Shown here: positions 1 to 11,883 of the stretch, in pieces
How the letters are laid out: each line of letters opens with the position of its first letter
Numbering within the stretch: position 1 is the stretch's first letter
NCBI GenBank assembly: GCA_947247005.1
Contig: OX365949.1
Coordinates: 3,358,001 to 3,422,000, forward strand
From: Spisula solida
Taxonomy: Eukaryota; Mollusca; Bivalvia; Venerida; Mactridae
Direction: 5' to 3'
DNA length: 64,000 bases
The notes under the pieces: generated by a model
The model's database searches: none
Seen by the model: the letters and a program-made list of their open reading frames with translations, nothing else
Told to the model about the DNA's origin: nothing
Made by a program: the position numbers and the translations under genes

Positions 1-50
1 AGTGTAATATTGAAAATCCTTCTCCCTGTGCAAATTGTTCATATACATTA

Positions 51-638
51 TGAGCCAGTCTCCAGGAAAACCTGCTATTTTGACAAAAATATTAATTTTA
101 AGATTTTCCATAGTTTTACGGGAAAATGTTAATTAAGCCAATTGCAAAAGAAATTATATTAATAACTGTAGTTTTAAGGAAGTTACAGCTGTTTTTGAAG
201 AGTTCCTATTCGGAGATTTTTGTGAGACGTCGCAAACGTCATTCAAACGATATTTGACGTAACTGAAAAAAGTATTTTATAATTACACCATTTGATCAAT
301 TCTTGAAATAAACTGTTAGAAAAAGTAATACATTTTATAATTATCTTTCACTTTTCAAAATATACATCAAAATCTCAATTGTTTGCATTCAAGGAAAGGC
401 TACTACTGTTGTAAACAACTAACTCTTTTCTGAAATTGGTCACCATAGCAACGAAGTATGTGATTTCGACATAATTCATAGAAAAAGTTAAAGCTAAGAT
501 ATAGTACTACATGGGTCAATTACTTAAAATAGAATCAATAGATATGTATTTTTTCTTATTTTAGAGCTTTATTGAAACCTTGTTACATATAGTAATTATA
601 TAATGTCAATATATCAGGTTTTCCAGGAGACTGGCTCA
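51..638. mobile_element. TIR DNA element (MITE family A, copy 1)
   Basis: The two ends are perfect inverted repeats of 26 bp when the flanking TA is included (49-74 and 615-640, core gccagtctccaggaaaacc). A TA dinucleotide flanks each side, as expected of a TA-target transposon. There is no transposase ORF, so it is a non-autonomous copy. A second copy in the opposite orientation lies at 45249-45855. Both share internal stretches such as ggtcaccatagcaacg and the region around acgtcattcaaacg. Confidence 0.85.
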
Positions 639-1164
639 TATATATAGTACCAAAATACATTCCAGAAAGTTCCACCACAGGAACTTGCATAATTTAGAAA
701 AAAATGAAAAAATAATTGAAAAAGAAATTCAATACTGAGAGCCTGTATTAAAATATAGACAGGATTGCAATGCGATTGTATCCCACGAACTATTCTCATA
801 CAAATATTTTCTCTTTACCAACTTGACAGTTAAAACATATGGTCTTTGCAGTTAAAGGGGTTATTAACAATACAGAATCCATCCGCACCTCAACCGATCG
901 GTACCGACAATCGTCTAATATCGGCTTTTAAAGCCAATATTTATGGAGTTTTGAAATGGTGTCGACTCCATAGAGTGGAAGGAGCGAAAGTCAATACAAA
1001 TTTACGAATTGATTGTCTATACAGATTTGAATGTCGTAAAACTTGTATAATGTCGTAAATTATATAGGTGTCTATACAGATTTGAATCTTTTGTCTATAT
1101 ATGTAAATCAGGACATATATAATTATTCAAATCTGTCATTTAGACATTTCGGTAAATGATAACA
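639..1164. other. Gene-free stretch with a small hairpin
   Basis: No coding signal is recognised; the short ORFs here look random. A 19-bp sequence beginning tgtctatacag occurs directly at 1014-1032 and 1069-1087 and in inverted, slightly altered form at 1125-1145, so a stem of about 19 bp could form. It may be the remnant of a small MITE. Confidence 0.5.
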
Positions 1165-1421
1165 CATAAAAGGGCCAGCACTTATTTCCAATGGGGTCCT
1201 GTGTTTGGCTGAAGTTAGAGTGATGTGCGACAAGCCATACCCTTGCTCTTTTGAAGATGTGCCCCGTGTACTGCATCGATGCATGTCAGACTACCTTTGG
1301 GGTTTCAACTAGTTGGTTGATGAACACTGAAACGCGTTTTTGATTATTTTCAGATTTTTTCCTCCGGAGTGACCTCCGGATTGGTAGTCAAGAGCGTTTA
1401 CCACTCGGCTACCGTGCCACC
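1165..1421 (-). repeat. tRNA-derived SINE (copy 1, reversed)
   Basis: Read on the minus strand, it starts with a tRNA-like head (ggtggcacggtagccgagtgg) and ends with sequence that matches the tail of the SINE at 57729-58098 (aggaccccattggaaataag). A degenerate version of the shared central block (cggggcacat) lies between. It is shorter and more diverged than the copy near 57.7 kb. Confidence 0.75.
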
Positions 1422-1764
1422 TATTTTTAGTTATAACATACGCATTTCAATTCTGATTTCCTTTGTTTAACACATACTGTAGCGCACATACATACTAAAG
1501 CCACATAAAACGACGAAAGCGCCGAACCATCAACGGAAGAGTCAGACACAGAACGAACCATCCATATTCCCAATGTTTACATTCTTGTATTTGAACCAAT
1601 TTTCTCATTGAAGATATACTATTGTGAAGGAGGATAGGGAACATAAAGTTAGCTCTTCATTGCTAGGCATGCATATTAATATAATATATGTGAATCCTTG
1701 CAGGTGGTGGAAGAATGCCAAATGAGCCAGTCATAACTGTTATAGTGTAACCAGGTGAGGAAAT

Positions 1765-1845
1765 TGTGCAACCAGACCGAGGCTCGAACGCGGAACACGT
1801 CGCTTACAGGGCGAATGCTCTACTGACTGAGCTAGCCTACTGCCT
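1765..1845 (-). tRNA. tRNA-like sequence (pseudogene or SINE head)
   Basis: On the minus strand there is an A-box-like tagctcagtcagtagagc and a B-box-like gttcgagcctc at tRNA spacing, with a plausible D-stem and a 7-nt anticodon loop (cctgtaa). The acceptor stem pairs poorly and the anticodon stem has a mismatch. It is therefore more likely a tRNA pseudogene or the head of a SINE than a working tRNA. No isotype is assigned with confidence. Confidence 0.45.
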
Positions 1846-1904
1846 ACACAAGTTTCTCCCCTATTAGTAATTAAATCCTATACAGACTACTACATACACA
1901 CCCT

Positions 1905-4045
1905 CCTTCGAAGAATTCATCCTCGACTTCATGGAGTACCAGAACCTCTGTGGGACGTTCTAAGGATGCATTGGTCATTTACGTTGGGCGCGAAATGTTG
2001 TATTAGTTAGGAAGAAAAACGGCAAACTTAGGATGTGCGTTGACTATAGAATGCTGAACAACAAGAGAGTAAAAGACTCATACGCCTTACCTAGGATTGA
2101 AGAAGTGCCTTTTGGACTCAGCAATTTACCAGCAACATATCAATACATCATGGGAGAATGTTTAGGTGATTATAACTTGAAAATCTGCATCATTTATCTC
2201 GACGACCTTATTATTGTCTTGAACACTTTTGAAGAACACTTGGAAAGATTAGACTTGGTACTTACTAGACTTAAAGAAAACAACTTGAAGTTATCAGCTG
2301 ACAAATGTTTCTTTCTACAGAAAGTTAAGACGATATAGAAACAGACCCGGAGAAGATCGAGAAAGTCAAGAATTGGCCTACACCAACCAACAGCGACCAA
2401 CTTAGATCATTGTTGGCATTCGCGGGATAGTATAGACGGTTCATTGAGAACTTTTCAAAAGATAACTAAACCACTTCCAGGCTTGCTTCCACCAACTACA
2501 GCAAAGAAAAACAGAGCAGCCAAACACACGAAACCGTGGATATGAACAGATGTTGAACGGCGTACATTTGAGAACTTGAATCAAATTCTAACTGCACCAC
2601 CCATATTAGCTTATCCTGATTTTGCACAGCCATTGGAATTACATACTGACGCATCAACAAAAGGAATAGGAGCAGTACTTTATCAAACAAAAGAGAACAA
2701 AAAACGCGTTCTTGCTTACGCAAGCAGAAAGAAACTACTCAGATTTAAACTTGATTTTTTGGCATTGAAATGGTCAGTTTGTGAAAAAGTTTCTGATTAT
2801 TTGATAAATAAGGAATTAAGCGTATACACAAGACAACAACCAGTTAACTCATATAATGAGTTCTGCGAAACTAGATGCCACAGGTCAGAGATGGGTTTCA
2901 GCACTTAGTGATAACAACTTCAATCTAATATACAGAAACGGATTTAAGAACGCTGATGCTGACGGTATGTCAAGATACCCTTACGAGACCATGAATAGTA
3001 CTGATGGAGAGTTAGTCAAGTTAGATAATCAAACTGTTAAAACCATTTGCTCAACTATACAAGAACCAGCCTACATATAACTCATTAATGCCAATCAGAT
3101 CAATGGTGTGGAAATGAAAGACTGTCCGGGAGAACCATTCGCTCAAATAGAATCAAGAGAATTTAGACAATCGCAGAGAGAGTATTCAATATTAGGGAAA
3201 TTGGTAAGAGCTGTTATCGACAAGAAGATGCCAAACAAGATGATCAATTTCAACATACAAGATCACATAATGAAAAAAAACTTTTAATACTGTAAGATGA
3301 TTAGAGGAGTGCTTTATAGACAAATAAAAGAAGGAGACAAGACAATTACACAACTAGTTCTACCAGAATTTTTTTAAATCAAGTTGTACATGGACTTCAC
3401 AACGATATGGGACACCCAGGTCGAGAGAGAACTTTATAACTGTTAAGAACAAGATTCTACTGGCCTTGCATGACTGCAGAAATTGAGACGTGGATCTCAA
3501 GACGTGAACGATGCCTAAGAAGAAAAACATCTACAAACATTCGTGCTCTACTCATCAATATAACACCAACTTACCCTTTAGAACTAGTAGCCATGGCATT
3601 TTTAACTTTAGAACCATGAAAGGGGGGCATTGAAAATATTCTGGTTGGAACTGAATACTTTACCAAATATTCTATGGCCATTCCATGGAAGAATCAAACA
3701 GCAAAAACAACAGCAGATGCATTTTATACGAACTTCATTGCCAACTACGGAATACTCACCAGACTCCACTTGGATCAAGGAGCCAATTTCGAGTCAGAAA
3801 TTATAAAATAACTTTGTACAATCATGGGAATAAAAAAGACAAGAACAACACCTTACCATCCCATGGGTAATGGTTAAACAGAAAGATATAATAGAACAGT
3901 GCTTAAAATGTTAGGAACTTTAGACCCAAACCAGAAGAAAGATTGGAAAATTACATACCAACATTAGTTTTTGCATACAATTCAACCATCCATGAAACAA
4001 CCAAAATATCACCATTTGAATTAGTGTTTGGAAGAGAAGAGGAGT
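1905..4045 (+). pseudogene. Ty3/gypsy retrotransposon pol remnant (RT-RNaseH-integrase)
   Basis: Degraded pol of a Ty3/gypsy element read across several frames. RT begins near 1985 (VVLVRKKNGKLRMCVDYR) and carries PFGLSN and the catalytic YLDD (about 2195-2210). About 50 residues between RIEE and PFGLSN are missing, so part of the palm is deleted. RNase H follows (HTDASTKGIGAVLYQ, about 2640-2690, and a later DADGMSRYP block). Next comes an H2C2-like integrase zinc region (about 3390-3520), then the integrase core with LDQGANFES and TPYHPMGNG (about 3770-3870), ending near FELVFGREE. There are many stops and frameshifts and no LTRs in the immediate flanks. This is an old dead copy; the family is clear, the clade is not. 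Confidence 0.92.
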
Positions 4046-4129
4046 GATGCTCGAAGTGTAAATAAAACGTTGCAATTGTAATATTCTTGAGTACTCTACA
4101 CCTCACAGCGCTACACTTCTATTACCGGC

Positions 4130-4340
4130 AAATGAAAGCCAAAATAATAAACAACTTAGGGATTATGAGTTTATGGAATTAGCTTAAAGCATAGGATGGA
4201 CTTGTGCGTATCCACAATAACCTAATTTCAGTAATCTTGAGTAAACATTGAATAAGTTATTGTGATGTATCCTCAAACTCCCCAGCAGTTCGCGGTGTTG
4301 GTCTGCATAAACAGAACATTATTGGAACTTAATGAAACTC
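4130..4340 (+). repeat. Dispersed repeat B, copy 1
   Basis: About 210 bp matching 34326-34545 in the same orientation, with shared blocks such as gtgcgtatccacaat, taatttcagtaatct and agttcgcggtgttggtctgca. No coding or terminal structure was recognised. The family is unknown. Confidence 0.7.
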
Positions 4341-4481
4341 GAGTCATTAAACTCTTGCGAAATTATCGTGCAGTCCATAGTAGTACTCGTACATTCAATA
4401 ATTGTGTAAGTTACTTACGTTCGACATAAACCCAACTTCGATGTATTTGCTAATTAACCTTGTCCAGGAGACGGCTATAAT

Positions 4482-5270
4482 CTCCCGCCGCACAAATGAA
4501 CAGTGATATTGTCCAATAAGTTTTAAATTTGCTATGAGTTCATGCAATTTGGCACAGGAGTTAAAAAATTAAGGAGCAGATGGAAAATGTAAGATTTAAA
4601 CTTTTGACTTTGAACTGTGACCTTGAAAAAGCATGGTTGGAATGTGGGTTCTGCACGTCGTCATCATTAGTTACATATTTGGTATCAGTTTCATGCAATT
4701 CGGCCCAGGCATTAAAAGGTTATGGATTGGACTAGAAATGCAAGATTCAAATTTTTTACCTTAATTGTGACCTTGACCTTGAACCGGCATGGGTTCTACC
4801 AGTCGTCTTTATTAGTTACACATTTGGTATGAGTTTCAAGCAATGCGGCCATGGCATTAAAAAGTTACAGAACGGACACGAATGTAAGATTCAAACCTTT
4901 GACCTTGAATTGTGACCTTGACCTTGAACCGGCATGGTTTGAATGTGGCTTCTGCACGTCGTCTTTATTAGTTACATATTTAGTATGAGTTTCATGCAAT
5001 TCGGCCAATGAACAAAAGTTATAGAGCGGACACGATTTTGTTACGGACGCACGGACGGACTTAACGTTGTGGGGTTTTCTTTTCTTCTTAACCCCATAAG
5101 CAACAGTTTGCTAAACCCCATAAGCAACATTTTGCACCCGGTAAGCAACGGAATGAATAGAATCTAAATATAGCCTAATGTTCCACATCCCACAACGTCA
5201 AGTGGGCGCATACGCACACACGGACGGAGATCATTCCTAAATTCCCTCCCACTTCGTTGCGGGGGATTAA
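4482..5270 (-). mobile_element. Minisatellite-bearing repeat element (copy 1, reversed)
   Basis: The ends ataatctcccgccgca (left) and acttcgttgcgggggatta (right) match, in reverse, those of the element at 62203-63062. Between them are about four degenerate tandem units of roughly 165-175 bp. Each holds a block like tgtgaccttgaccttgaa, then cgtcgtc, attagttacatattt, and gagtttcatgcaattcggc. The block 5060-5205, with the repeated motif cataagcaaca, is also found at about 31780-31935 next to another repeat. This suggests cassette exchange. The type is common in bivalves, but the superfamily is not settled. Confidence 0.8.
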
Positions 5271-6039
5271 AATGGGTAATCGTTCGTTAGGTCAGATATA
5301 GGTTAGAATACATGTAGCTCAAGTAACATGGATATGCAATGTATATATGCGAACAAACAATGCATCGTTTGAGACAGCGTTTCACTAAAACCTGTCATGT
5401 TTGTATGTGATCGCGCTCATGACGTCTATGAGAGACGTGAACGAACGCATCATGTCATTGTTCGAGTTCATCAACGAGATCGATTTCTTGTACCACAAGG
5501 GATTGAAATAGCTGGTCGTACGGGAACCAAAATTAGAGTAACTTTAGTGCGACGGATGCTAAGTGTGTCACGTTTTGGAAAGCGCATCGGTCTTACTGTG
5601 GTGTCAAGGATACGCAATTTCACAATAATAAATAAGTTATTCTTTGCCCTTTTTGAATCACATTGTCATATTGAACGTTGCGTAAAAATATGCTACTGAT
5701 GAGTGACCGTTTGTTCATCGCATATTTTAAGTACAGGCGTTAATACGATTCACGTCGTCTAAGGCAACGTTTCTCCGATTTTAGGGCGAATTGTTGTAAT
5801 CGAACACCAGCTTTGTCTGTGAAGTAATGGATGCAAGTTTTACTGAGAAAATATGATATAATTGTAGTGATTTAATAAACAACATCAAATGGCGTTTTTA
5901 GTATTTTATTGTAAATACAACATTTGAAAAGTATGTAGCGTTTTAACTATAAACATCGACAATTTCACATAAAATATACGATCTACCTTTAAATAGTACT
6001 CTTAAGTTTAGCGATCAGTATTTCCTGAACGAGTTTAAT
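5271..6039. other. No recognisable gene
   Basis: This holds a 100-codon ORF at 5397-5699 (+), rich in Arg and basic throughout, starting MFVCDRAHDVYERRERTHH. It matches no family I recognise, has no neighbours that support it and may be chance. The rest is AT-rich and featureless. Confidence 0.4.
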
Positions 6040-6147
6040 AAAAGTTGAAATAATAGGCAAAGAGTGTGTATATATAAAAGTTGAAATAATAGGCAACGAG
6101 TGGGTATATATAAAAGTTGAAATAATAGGCAACGAGTGGGTATATAT
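6040..6147. repeat. 36-bp tandem repeat, 3 copies
   Basis: Three adjacent copies of a 36-bp unit (aaaagttgaaataataggca plus a gagtgggtatatat tail). The last two are essentially identical. It lies just upstream of the mariner-like block. Confidence 0.9.
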
Positions 6148-6318
6148 AAATGGCTAAGTTACTTTTCACTTATATGTAAATACAAATCCCGTTAAATGAA
6201 TACCAGACTTAAACATTAAGAAGCCTGCCTGTTATCGGCAATTACTTCGCCATTGTAATACAATAATAACATTTCGGACAGGGAACTAAGTACTCAACAG
6301 AAACAGCAGAGCACGAAG

Positions 6319-6440
6319 TAAAATGACAAACCACAAACACGAAGTACACAACAGAAGCACAACAATATGTAAAATGACAAACCACAAACACGAAGTACAC
6401 AACAGAAGCACAACAATATGTAAAATGACAAACCACAAAC
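6319..6440. repeat. 51-bp tandem repeat, about 2.4 copies
   Basis: The unit begins taaaatgacaaaccacaaac at 6319, 6370 and 6421; the first two units are identical. The related block at 21060-21130 has the single-copy form, so the expansion is specific to this copy. Confidence 0.9.
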
Positions 6441-6505
6441 GCACATTCCAATGACAAAAACAAACATATAATAAAGTGTTCGAATGATACGTTTTACCTT
6501 TCAGA

Positions 6506-6907
6506 ATGTATGGGATGTGTTTCAGTCATTATAAATGCAAAATGCCGCTCTACATTACCATTACAAAAGAAACTTTGGCGACGGCGTTAGGGGAGAGCAA
6601 GGCCCGCAAAACGGCTATTGAGTTTTGTGTACAGACGGAAATGACACCAATAGACACTTTCAAGAAGCTTAAAGGTACTGAGAGATATCGTGGTGTGTCT
6701 AGGGCACTTGTGTACAAGTGGCATGGCAGGTTTAGTGATGGATGGACTGATAAATTGCCTCAAGGAAGAACGCCATATAAAGATATACGGAATGTTAAGG
6801 CTGTACAGCACGTCATAGATAGCGAAGTTGAAGGCGTATTTACGGGGTTAATTTTCAAGATCGAGCAGAAATCATGTGTACGATACAAAAGTTCAATGGC
6901 TCATTAA
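6506..6907 (+). pseudogene. Mariner-type transposase N-terminal HTH fragment
   Basis: A 133-residue ORF. Residues about 35-80 resemble the HTH_48 DNA-binding domain found at the N-terminus of mariner/SETMAR-type transposases: IEFCVQTEMTPIDTFKKLKG, then a spacer and SRALVYKWHGRFSDG. In intact proteins this domain binds the terminal inverted repeats. The catalytic D,D,D half is absent, and the reading frame ends at a stop before a short C-terminal-like remnant. The start is uncertain: the first ATG precedes the homology by about 30 codons. It is a fragment and cannot mobilise on its own. Confidence 0.65.
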
Positions 6908-7215
6908 ACTGTGAATGGTTTAAGGAGGTGTATCAAAAGTGGGTTATAAGACATCATTAGTGTATCGCTCACAACGGGGAGTAGAATAAACTGATCCGCG
7001 CAATGACGTTATTACGTCGGTGTGCGCCGCAAATACGTACCATATGTTGTTATAATGTTATTATTTTTTTAATTGTTAAATGTATTTTTATGAAATTATG
7101 TATAGACATTCATAACATATTTATTTAATGTCTGTAAAAATTTAAGGCTAAAGCGTTAAATACTTTTTTGTTAATAAGCAAAGTCTACGATTTACTGGGA
7201 CAACCCTCGTATGTA

Positions 7216-7779
7216 CTAAAGCTGGCTATTGTTCTTAGATATTTCAATATAGTCATGACGCATATATCCCGTAATGGAACCGGTTAGTGTTTTTACATAT
7301 CTGAATGACTTCAATTATAGCATTTTATCATTTTTGCGTGCGTGCGTGCGTGTTCTGTTTTTAAATATTGGGTTCCGTAAAACAAGTGTTGTATGGTATT
7401 CACATTGTTGAATACTTATTATTTTTATACTAGCATTTGTATTAGATGTTCCGTATCGGAATCTAATTATGAAACAAGATTATTGCCGATTCAACTTTAC
7501 GATAGTTATGATATATGGCTACAGCATATTTATTGTAATTGTCATTCTTTAGGACATTTAATGATTTTCTAATGTTATCATACATTGTAACATAATTGCA
7601 TTTATGTGCATTATGACACTTTGATTTTATTTATTCCCCATACTTAACTTATGGTGAATCTTTGTATTATTTCTTAGTTAGATAATGTAAAGTCAATTGT
7701 AGTGACTGAATACTAGATAGTGAGGTAGGTTGTATCTATTTGATAGATATTGAAATGTCGGACCACATTTTATAAAGTG
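7216..7779. other. AT-rich stretch, no gene seen
   Basis: It includes a short (gcgt)n microsatellite near 7335-7352. The stretch around 7260-7330 is similar to 21780-21870. No coding signal. Confidence 0.4.
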
Positions 7780-8330
7780 TGGGGGGAGGGAGAATGTAAC
7801 AGGGTCAAAGCACTATTCTATCATTCATAAAACCTCATGATTTATCACCACTCGTCTGCATGTAATCTCACACCATGACGGGTCTCACCATACGTCAAGT
7901 TCACCGGCTACCATGCGCACTTGACAATTACACCTAGAAACGTTAACAAGTCTCGGTTGTTTTCCTTCCAGGTGGTGAAATGTAGCTTGTTGCTCTGTAT
8001 TTATAGGTATTGTTTTCATGTTGTTCATTTTTCATTTCATATTTTGATATTTAACTGTCCCTGTTTTATTTATTGTATGTATATTGCATATTTAATAATT
8101 ATTTATGTGCACTTGACAATTACACATAGAAACGTTATACGTCTCGTTTGTTTTCTTTCCACGTAGTGACCCGTAGCTTGTTCAGTATTAATAGAGTTTA
8201 CCACCCATAGCGAACACATGTATCCAGGGAAGTAATGTGTTTCAACTTTTAATGACCGGTCATGCAGTGACAATGCTTTACCACCGGGGAACCAGACGTT
8301 CTTGGATGCAATTCCCTGAGTGGACGTTAC
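7780..8330 (+). mobile_element. Possible polypurine tract plus LTR end
   Basis: A purine run (ggggggagggagaa, about 7781-7794) is followed directly by tgtaacagggtc. A matching inverted end, gttaca, occurs near 8325-8330. This is the arrangement of a PPT and 3' LTR. Inside, a roughly 65-bp block starting cacttgacaattacac occurs twice (about 7917 and 8109). No second LTR and no target duplication were found, and the right edge is uncertain because 8230-8280 also matches 22626-22675. Confidence 0.4.
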
Positions 8331-8389
8331 AGGTTATTTTATGAACATGCTCCTATTCAGAAGGCGTATAATTCCACCAAAGGAATATT

Positions 8390-8450
8390 CAGATTAGAAT
8401 AGAATAACATTTATTACCGATGATACACCCTCTCCGGCATTACAACTTTG
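8390..8450 (-). repeat. Possible LINE 3' tail, reversed
   Basis: Read on the minus strand, the end ggtaataaatgttattctat with a following ttctaatc looks like the pentanucleotide-type 3' end common in CR1/Jockey-like LINEs. This is weak, short evidence. Confidence 0.3.
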
Positions 8451-9084
8451 ACATACAAGTATACACAAAGTTTCCAAAAGTGAGTGCTAGTCTAGAACTT
8501 GCTAGTCGTGTCTGCAGGCACGACACGTAGAACAAGCAGCACAATGTGGACGAACATAATCACATTCTTTATCCATCGACTGTCTAAGAAATAAACACAC
8601 TTTACAATACATAAAGCAGCTCCGTTCGCACTATTAAGAGCGATATTTTATGTTAGGCTTTTCTTCCGTAAATCAATACATGTCGTGACTATAATGTAAT
8701 GACTGGTATGTACCCTTCATCTTGATGTAAATGTATCATTGTGCCGATATATAATAAACGAGACACCTCGAATCTACAGAAGTATAGAGGAATCACCTTA
8801 ATGAACACTCTTGATAAAATGTCAGAAACAGACTTAACTCATAGTGTGAATCAGAACATTTGCTAAATAAATGTCAATGTGGCTTCCGTGATACATAAAG
8901 TACATCCGGTGCTATATTTTGCTACACAATAGTATTCATAAAGTACTATCACAAAATACAAACTCTGGTGTGTTAGCATTGATTACCAGCAGGCATTTGA
9001 CAGCGTCATTAGAGATGCCATGAGACTGAAATTATTTGAGCACGGTGTAAGAAGTCAAATGACTATTATGAATAAGTCAATGTA

Positions 9085-10389
9085 CGATGGGCATTCTGAA
9101 AGTTCTGATAACTGAGAGATAACTTTACATTGGACGGTCAGAATTGTTTAAAGTGATCATTTTCTGAAAGATACAACCTTCCGCCCCGAAATCATATTAT
9201 GATATTAATATCAAATAATTTAATATTCACCTATATGTCCTTTTACATGTAGGTAAATAACCCAATGTATTTTCGCCAAAATGAGTCATATTAGCCCTTG
9301 GAAGGGATAACAATATTGTTAATAATTTCAATCCGATTTGTTTGGAATATACACATATATTGTATTATATATCTGTGCATATAATAACAAATGGAAACTA
9401 TTGTGAAATAACTTAAGATGTACAGGGAAAAGACAACGTCCCAATTGCTCTTGAAAATAGCCATTTTACCGGAAATTCACAATTGTCCTGTACTGCTAGA
9501 CGTGTTACATGAGAATGTAAAACGTGTGGCCGTTTTGTGCATACATATGCTATTTTTATTCCCAGAAAATATGAATTCTTAAATATTCATAATTACAAGT
9601 GTACATCAGCTTCAAGAATATGACCACGTGGCCAAAAACACGTATTTTAGATTTATGACGTCATATCCTCGAAATAGCATTTCGCAAAACAAAAATAGTT
9701 ATATATTTCCTTCATTTGAAGTTGCTACAATTAATTTAACTATGAGAACAATGACTATTGGCCTTTTTAATACATGTATAAGGGTATTCCGTTACCCCAC
9801 CCACTTTCTTAAACCAAGGGTAGGGCATAAGCTTTTCCTCCCAAAATCAAACTTTATGAAAAATACATTTATAACGTCCCCCGAATGAAGAAAGACATTC
9901 AAATCTAGATAATATGACTTGTTTAGGATAGATGATAGTCCATATAAGCATTGTATGCCTAGAATTAAGTATGGACTATATGTGGTACAATGGGCTCCTA
10001 TATGGGTTGTATATACTGCTGTTATTTTATTAATAACTCAAAGATTTTTTCAATATCTTAATTTTATTCGAAAGTACTGTTATGCATATTTTAAATAATA
10101 TAAATTTATTTCAATCAGCCTCAACGATACTTCCGCAGTTGGCTCTGAAATATACATGGGGCCAATACAACGCACTTCCCTCGCGTATTCAAGAGATATT
10201 ACAGTCAATAGCCTAAACTATGTATTGTTTGAATACCAGAAAAATTAACATTCTCAGAGATAAAATAATAAATTTGCTATGAATATCTCGCTAAAAGATT
10301 AATCTTTCAGAAAATGTTCACTTTTAAAAATTCTGACCAACCGATGTAAAGTTATCATTTAGTTATCATAACTTTCAGAATGCCCCTCG
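9085..10389. mobile_element. TA-flanked TIR element, 1.3 kb, non-autonomous
   Basis: Imperfect terminal inverted repeats of about 90 bp (9085-9175 and 10299-10389; outer ends cgatgggcattctgaaag and its complement). TA dinucleotides flank them at 9083-9084 and 10390-10391. The length and TA target recall mariner/Tc1 elements, but no transposase is encoded; the 86-codon ORF inside shows no homology I recognise. It is inserted in the RT region of a LINE. Confidence 0.85.
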
Positions 10390-10461
10390 TACAACAATGT
10401 TAAAACTTGTGTTAGGTTGAGTTTAGATATGGATTTATCTGAAGTTTTCGACGTAACTATA

Positions 10462-10714
10462 CACTCAACCAACTTTCTAATTGGTCACTTTTCAAACCCC
10501 AAGTACGTTTAACTGTGAGCATAATGTTTGATGACAATTTGCACACGAACGTTTAATGCAATTGTCCTCACACTTAGGTCATTAAAAATAATAAAACAAG
10601 CTAAATTATGCATGGTCAGCCCTGCGATAAATTGTGCATTTTCGCCATCAAATATGATCACAGTTAAAGGTATTACGGGTTTGAAAAGTGACCAATTAGA
10701 TAAGTGGTTGAGTG
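10462..10714. mobile_element. TA-flanked MITE, 253 bp
   Basis: Terminal inverted repeats of about 40 bp (cactcaaccaactttctaat at the left and its near-complement at the right), with TA at 10460-10461 and 10715-10716. It is a short non-coding element inserted in the same LINE as the 1.3-kb element, just before GLKQGEP. Confidence 0.85.
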
Positions 10715-11349
10715 TAGGGTTGAAACAGGGTGAACCATTACCCCCTTGCTATTTATACTTTTTATTAATTATATTCATACAATTAATTTAATTTTTTAAA
10801 TCATAACGACCTAGATTTGCTTCTTTTTGCTGACGACATTGTTTTAATAACAACTAACTTTACAGTCGCATATAGACGATATTCATCACTATTAATCTAA
10901 ATGGAGTTCAAAAATAATGTATCGATGTGTCATCGAAAAACTAAATAAGTATACATAATCATGCAATTTATATTGACGGCGAAATTGTAGAAATCGTTGA
11001 CTAAATATAGCTAATTCATATGACACATGTACATCTTTCCTATATCTGGATCTTATTATTGAAGCAGGCCAAATTGTTAGTAATATTTACGACAAAAGAT
11101 ATGATTTAACTTTGATACTGTAAATTACCCACACTTGAACATCAATGTTCCAGGGTCAACTTCATATGGTGTTAACGGTTCTTAATCGATCTGTTTTTAG
11201 GAGCTTGTTCTCGAGTAGAATTCTTTATCACTCGAAATCATTGTACTACTAATAAGTTTTCATAACAAGGCTCTCGCTCCCATGCACTTTGTTAAACGTT
11301 TGAAAAATCATATTGGCGTAATACATCATACCTTTCACACAGGTCACAG

Positions 11350-11883
11350 AAAGTATGTGTCCCACGACATCTGTCAAATACAGTAGAAGAAATATTCACT
11401 AATCTACAAACTTACCTCGACAATGTAAATACTTGGTGCTTTAAAAATTCCACGATGCTAAATGCACAGAAAACAAAAGCAATGTCTACATACATTAACA
11501 ACATAAACCAAATTACATCCAAAACTCCCATCTAAAACTACAAAACCAAGAAATATCATATTCTAAAAATGAAAAAATATTAGGGGTCAATGTTGAAAAT
11601 AGGCTTAAATGGAAACCACAAGTTGAGCAAACTATAAAAAAAGCAATTCACAATTACATCTTCTTCTCATATTACAAAAGTACATAAACTTACATTCGCG
11701 TAAAATATTCTTCAATTCATATGTATTACCACACATTGATTACTGTAATACAAAATGGGGAAATTCTTACATTGGCTTAAAAAAGATATAATCAAAGTTC
11801 TAAAACGGGCTGCAAGGATAATTCTAGACAAAGATTATGACACACCTGCAGATACACTCTTTAAGGAGCTCAACTGGATGAAA
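11350..11883 (+). pseudogene. LINE RT C-terminal remnant (LINE-2nd), 5' part
   Basis: This encodes the region after the RT catalytic box of a CR1/Jockey-like LINE: VEEIFTNLQTYLDNVNTWCF, LNAQKTKAM, a VENRLKWKPQVEQTI block, and VLKRAARIILDKDYDTPADT, ending in ELNWMKL. The sequence breaks at 11884 and resumes at 19675, where ERVNYKKSLMLYKSV continues the same conserved tail. It covers a region equivalent to part of the preceding LINE, so it is a different copy. Several stops and shifts are present. Confidence 0.8.

Larger units (their letters stand above)
6206..7215 (+). mobile_element. Mariner-like element remnant (copy 1)
   Basis: This block holds a mariner-type N-terminal helix-turn-helix ORF, then a sharply shortened remainder. 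At 6930-6990 a piece resembles the mariner transposase C-terminus (VYQKWVIRHH, then CIAHNGE after a stop). The DDE/D catalytic core is missing. The right edge, ctgggacaaccctcgt, resembles a mariner terminal sequence. A related block lies at about 20940-21870. Confidence 0.65.
8735..11110 (+). pseudogene. LINE reverse transcriptase remnant (LINE-1st), split by two insertions
   Basis: Non-LTR retrotransposon RT in pieces. Segment 1 (8760-9084) has a YRGITLMNTLDKM block and the catalytic-site block IDYQQAFDSV. Segment 2 (10390-10461) continues the same frame. Segment 3 (10715-about 11110) has GLKQGEP, then LLLFADDIVLIT, the second catalytic site, and a thumb-like tail. Stops and shifts are frequent, so it is dead. 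The segments are separated by TA-flanked elements at 9085-10389 and 10462-10714. Excising the first with one TA restores an open frame across the junction. The clade is not assigned. Confidence 0.8.

Noticed and set aside
5397..5699. 100-codon basic ORF
   Set aside because: No recognisable domain, no neighbours and no codon pattern that stands out; length is within chance in this GC context.
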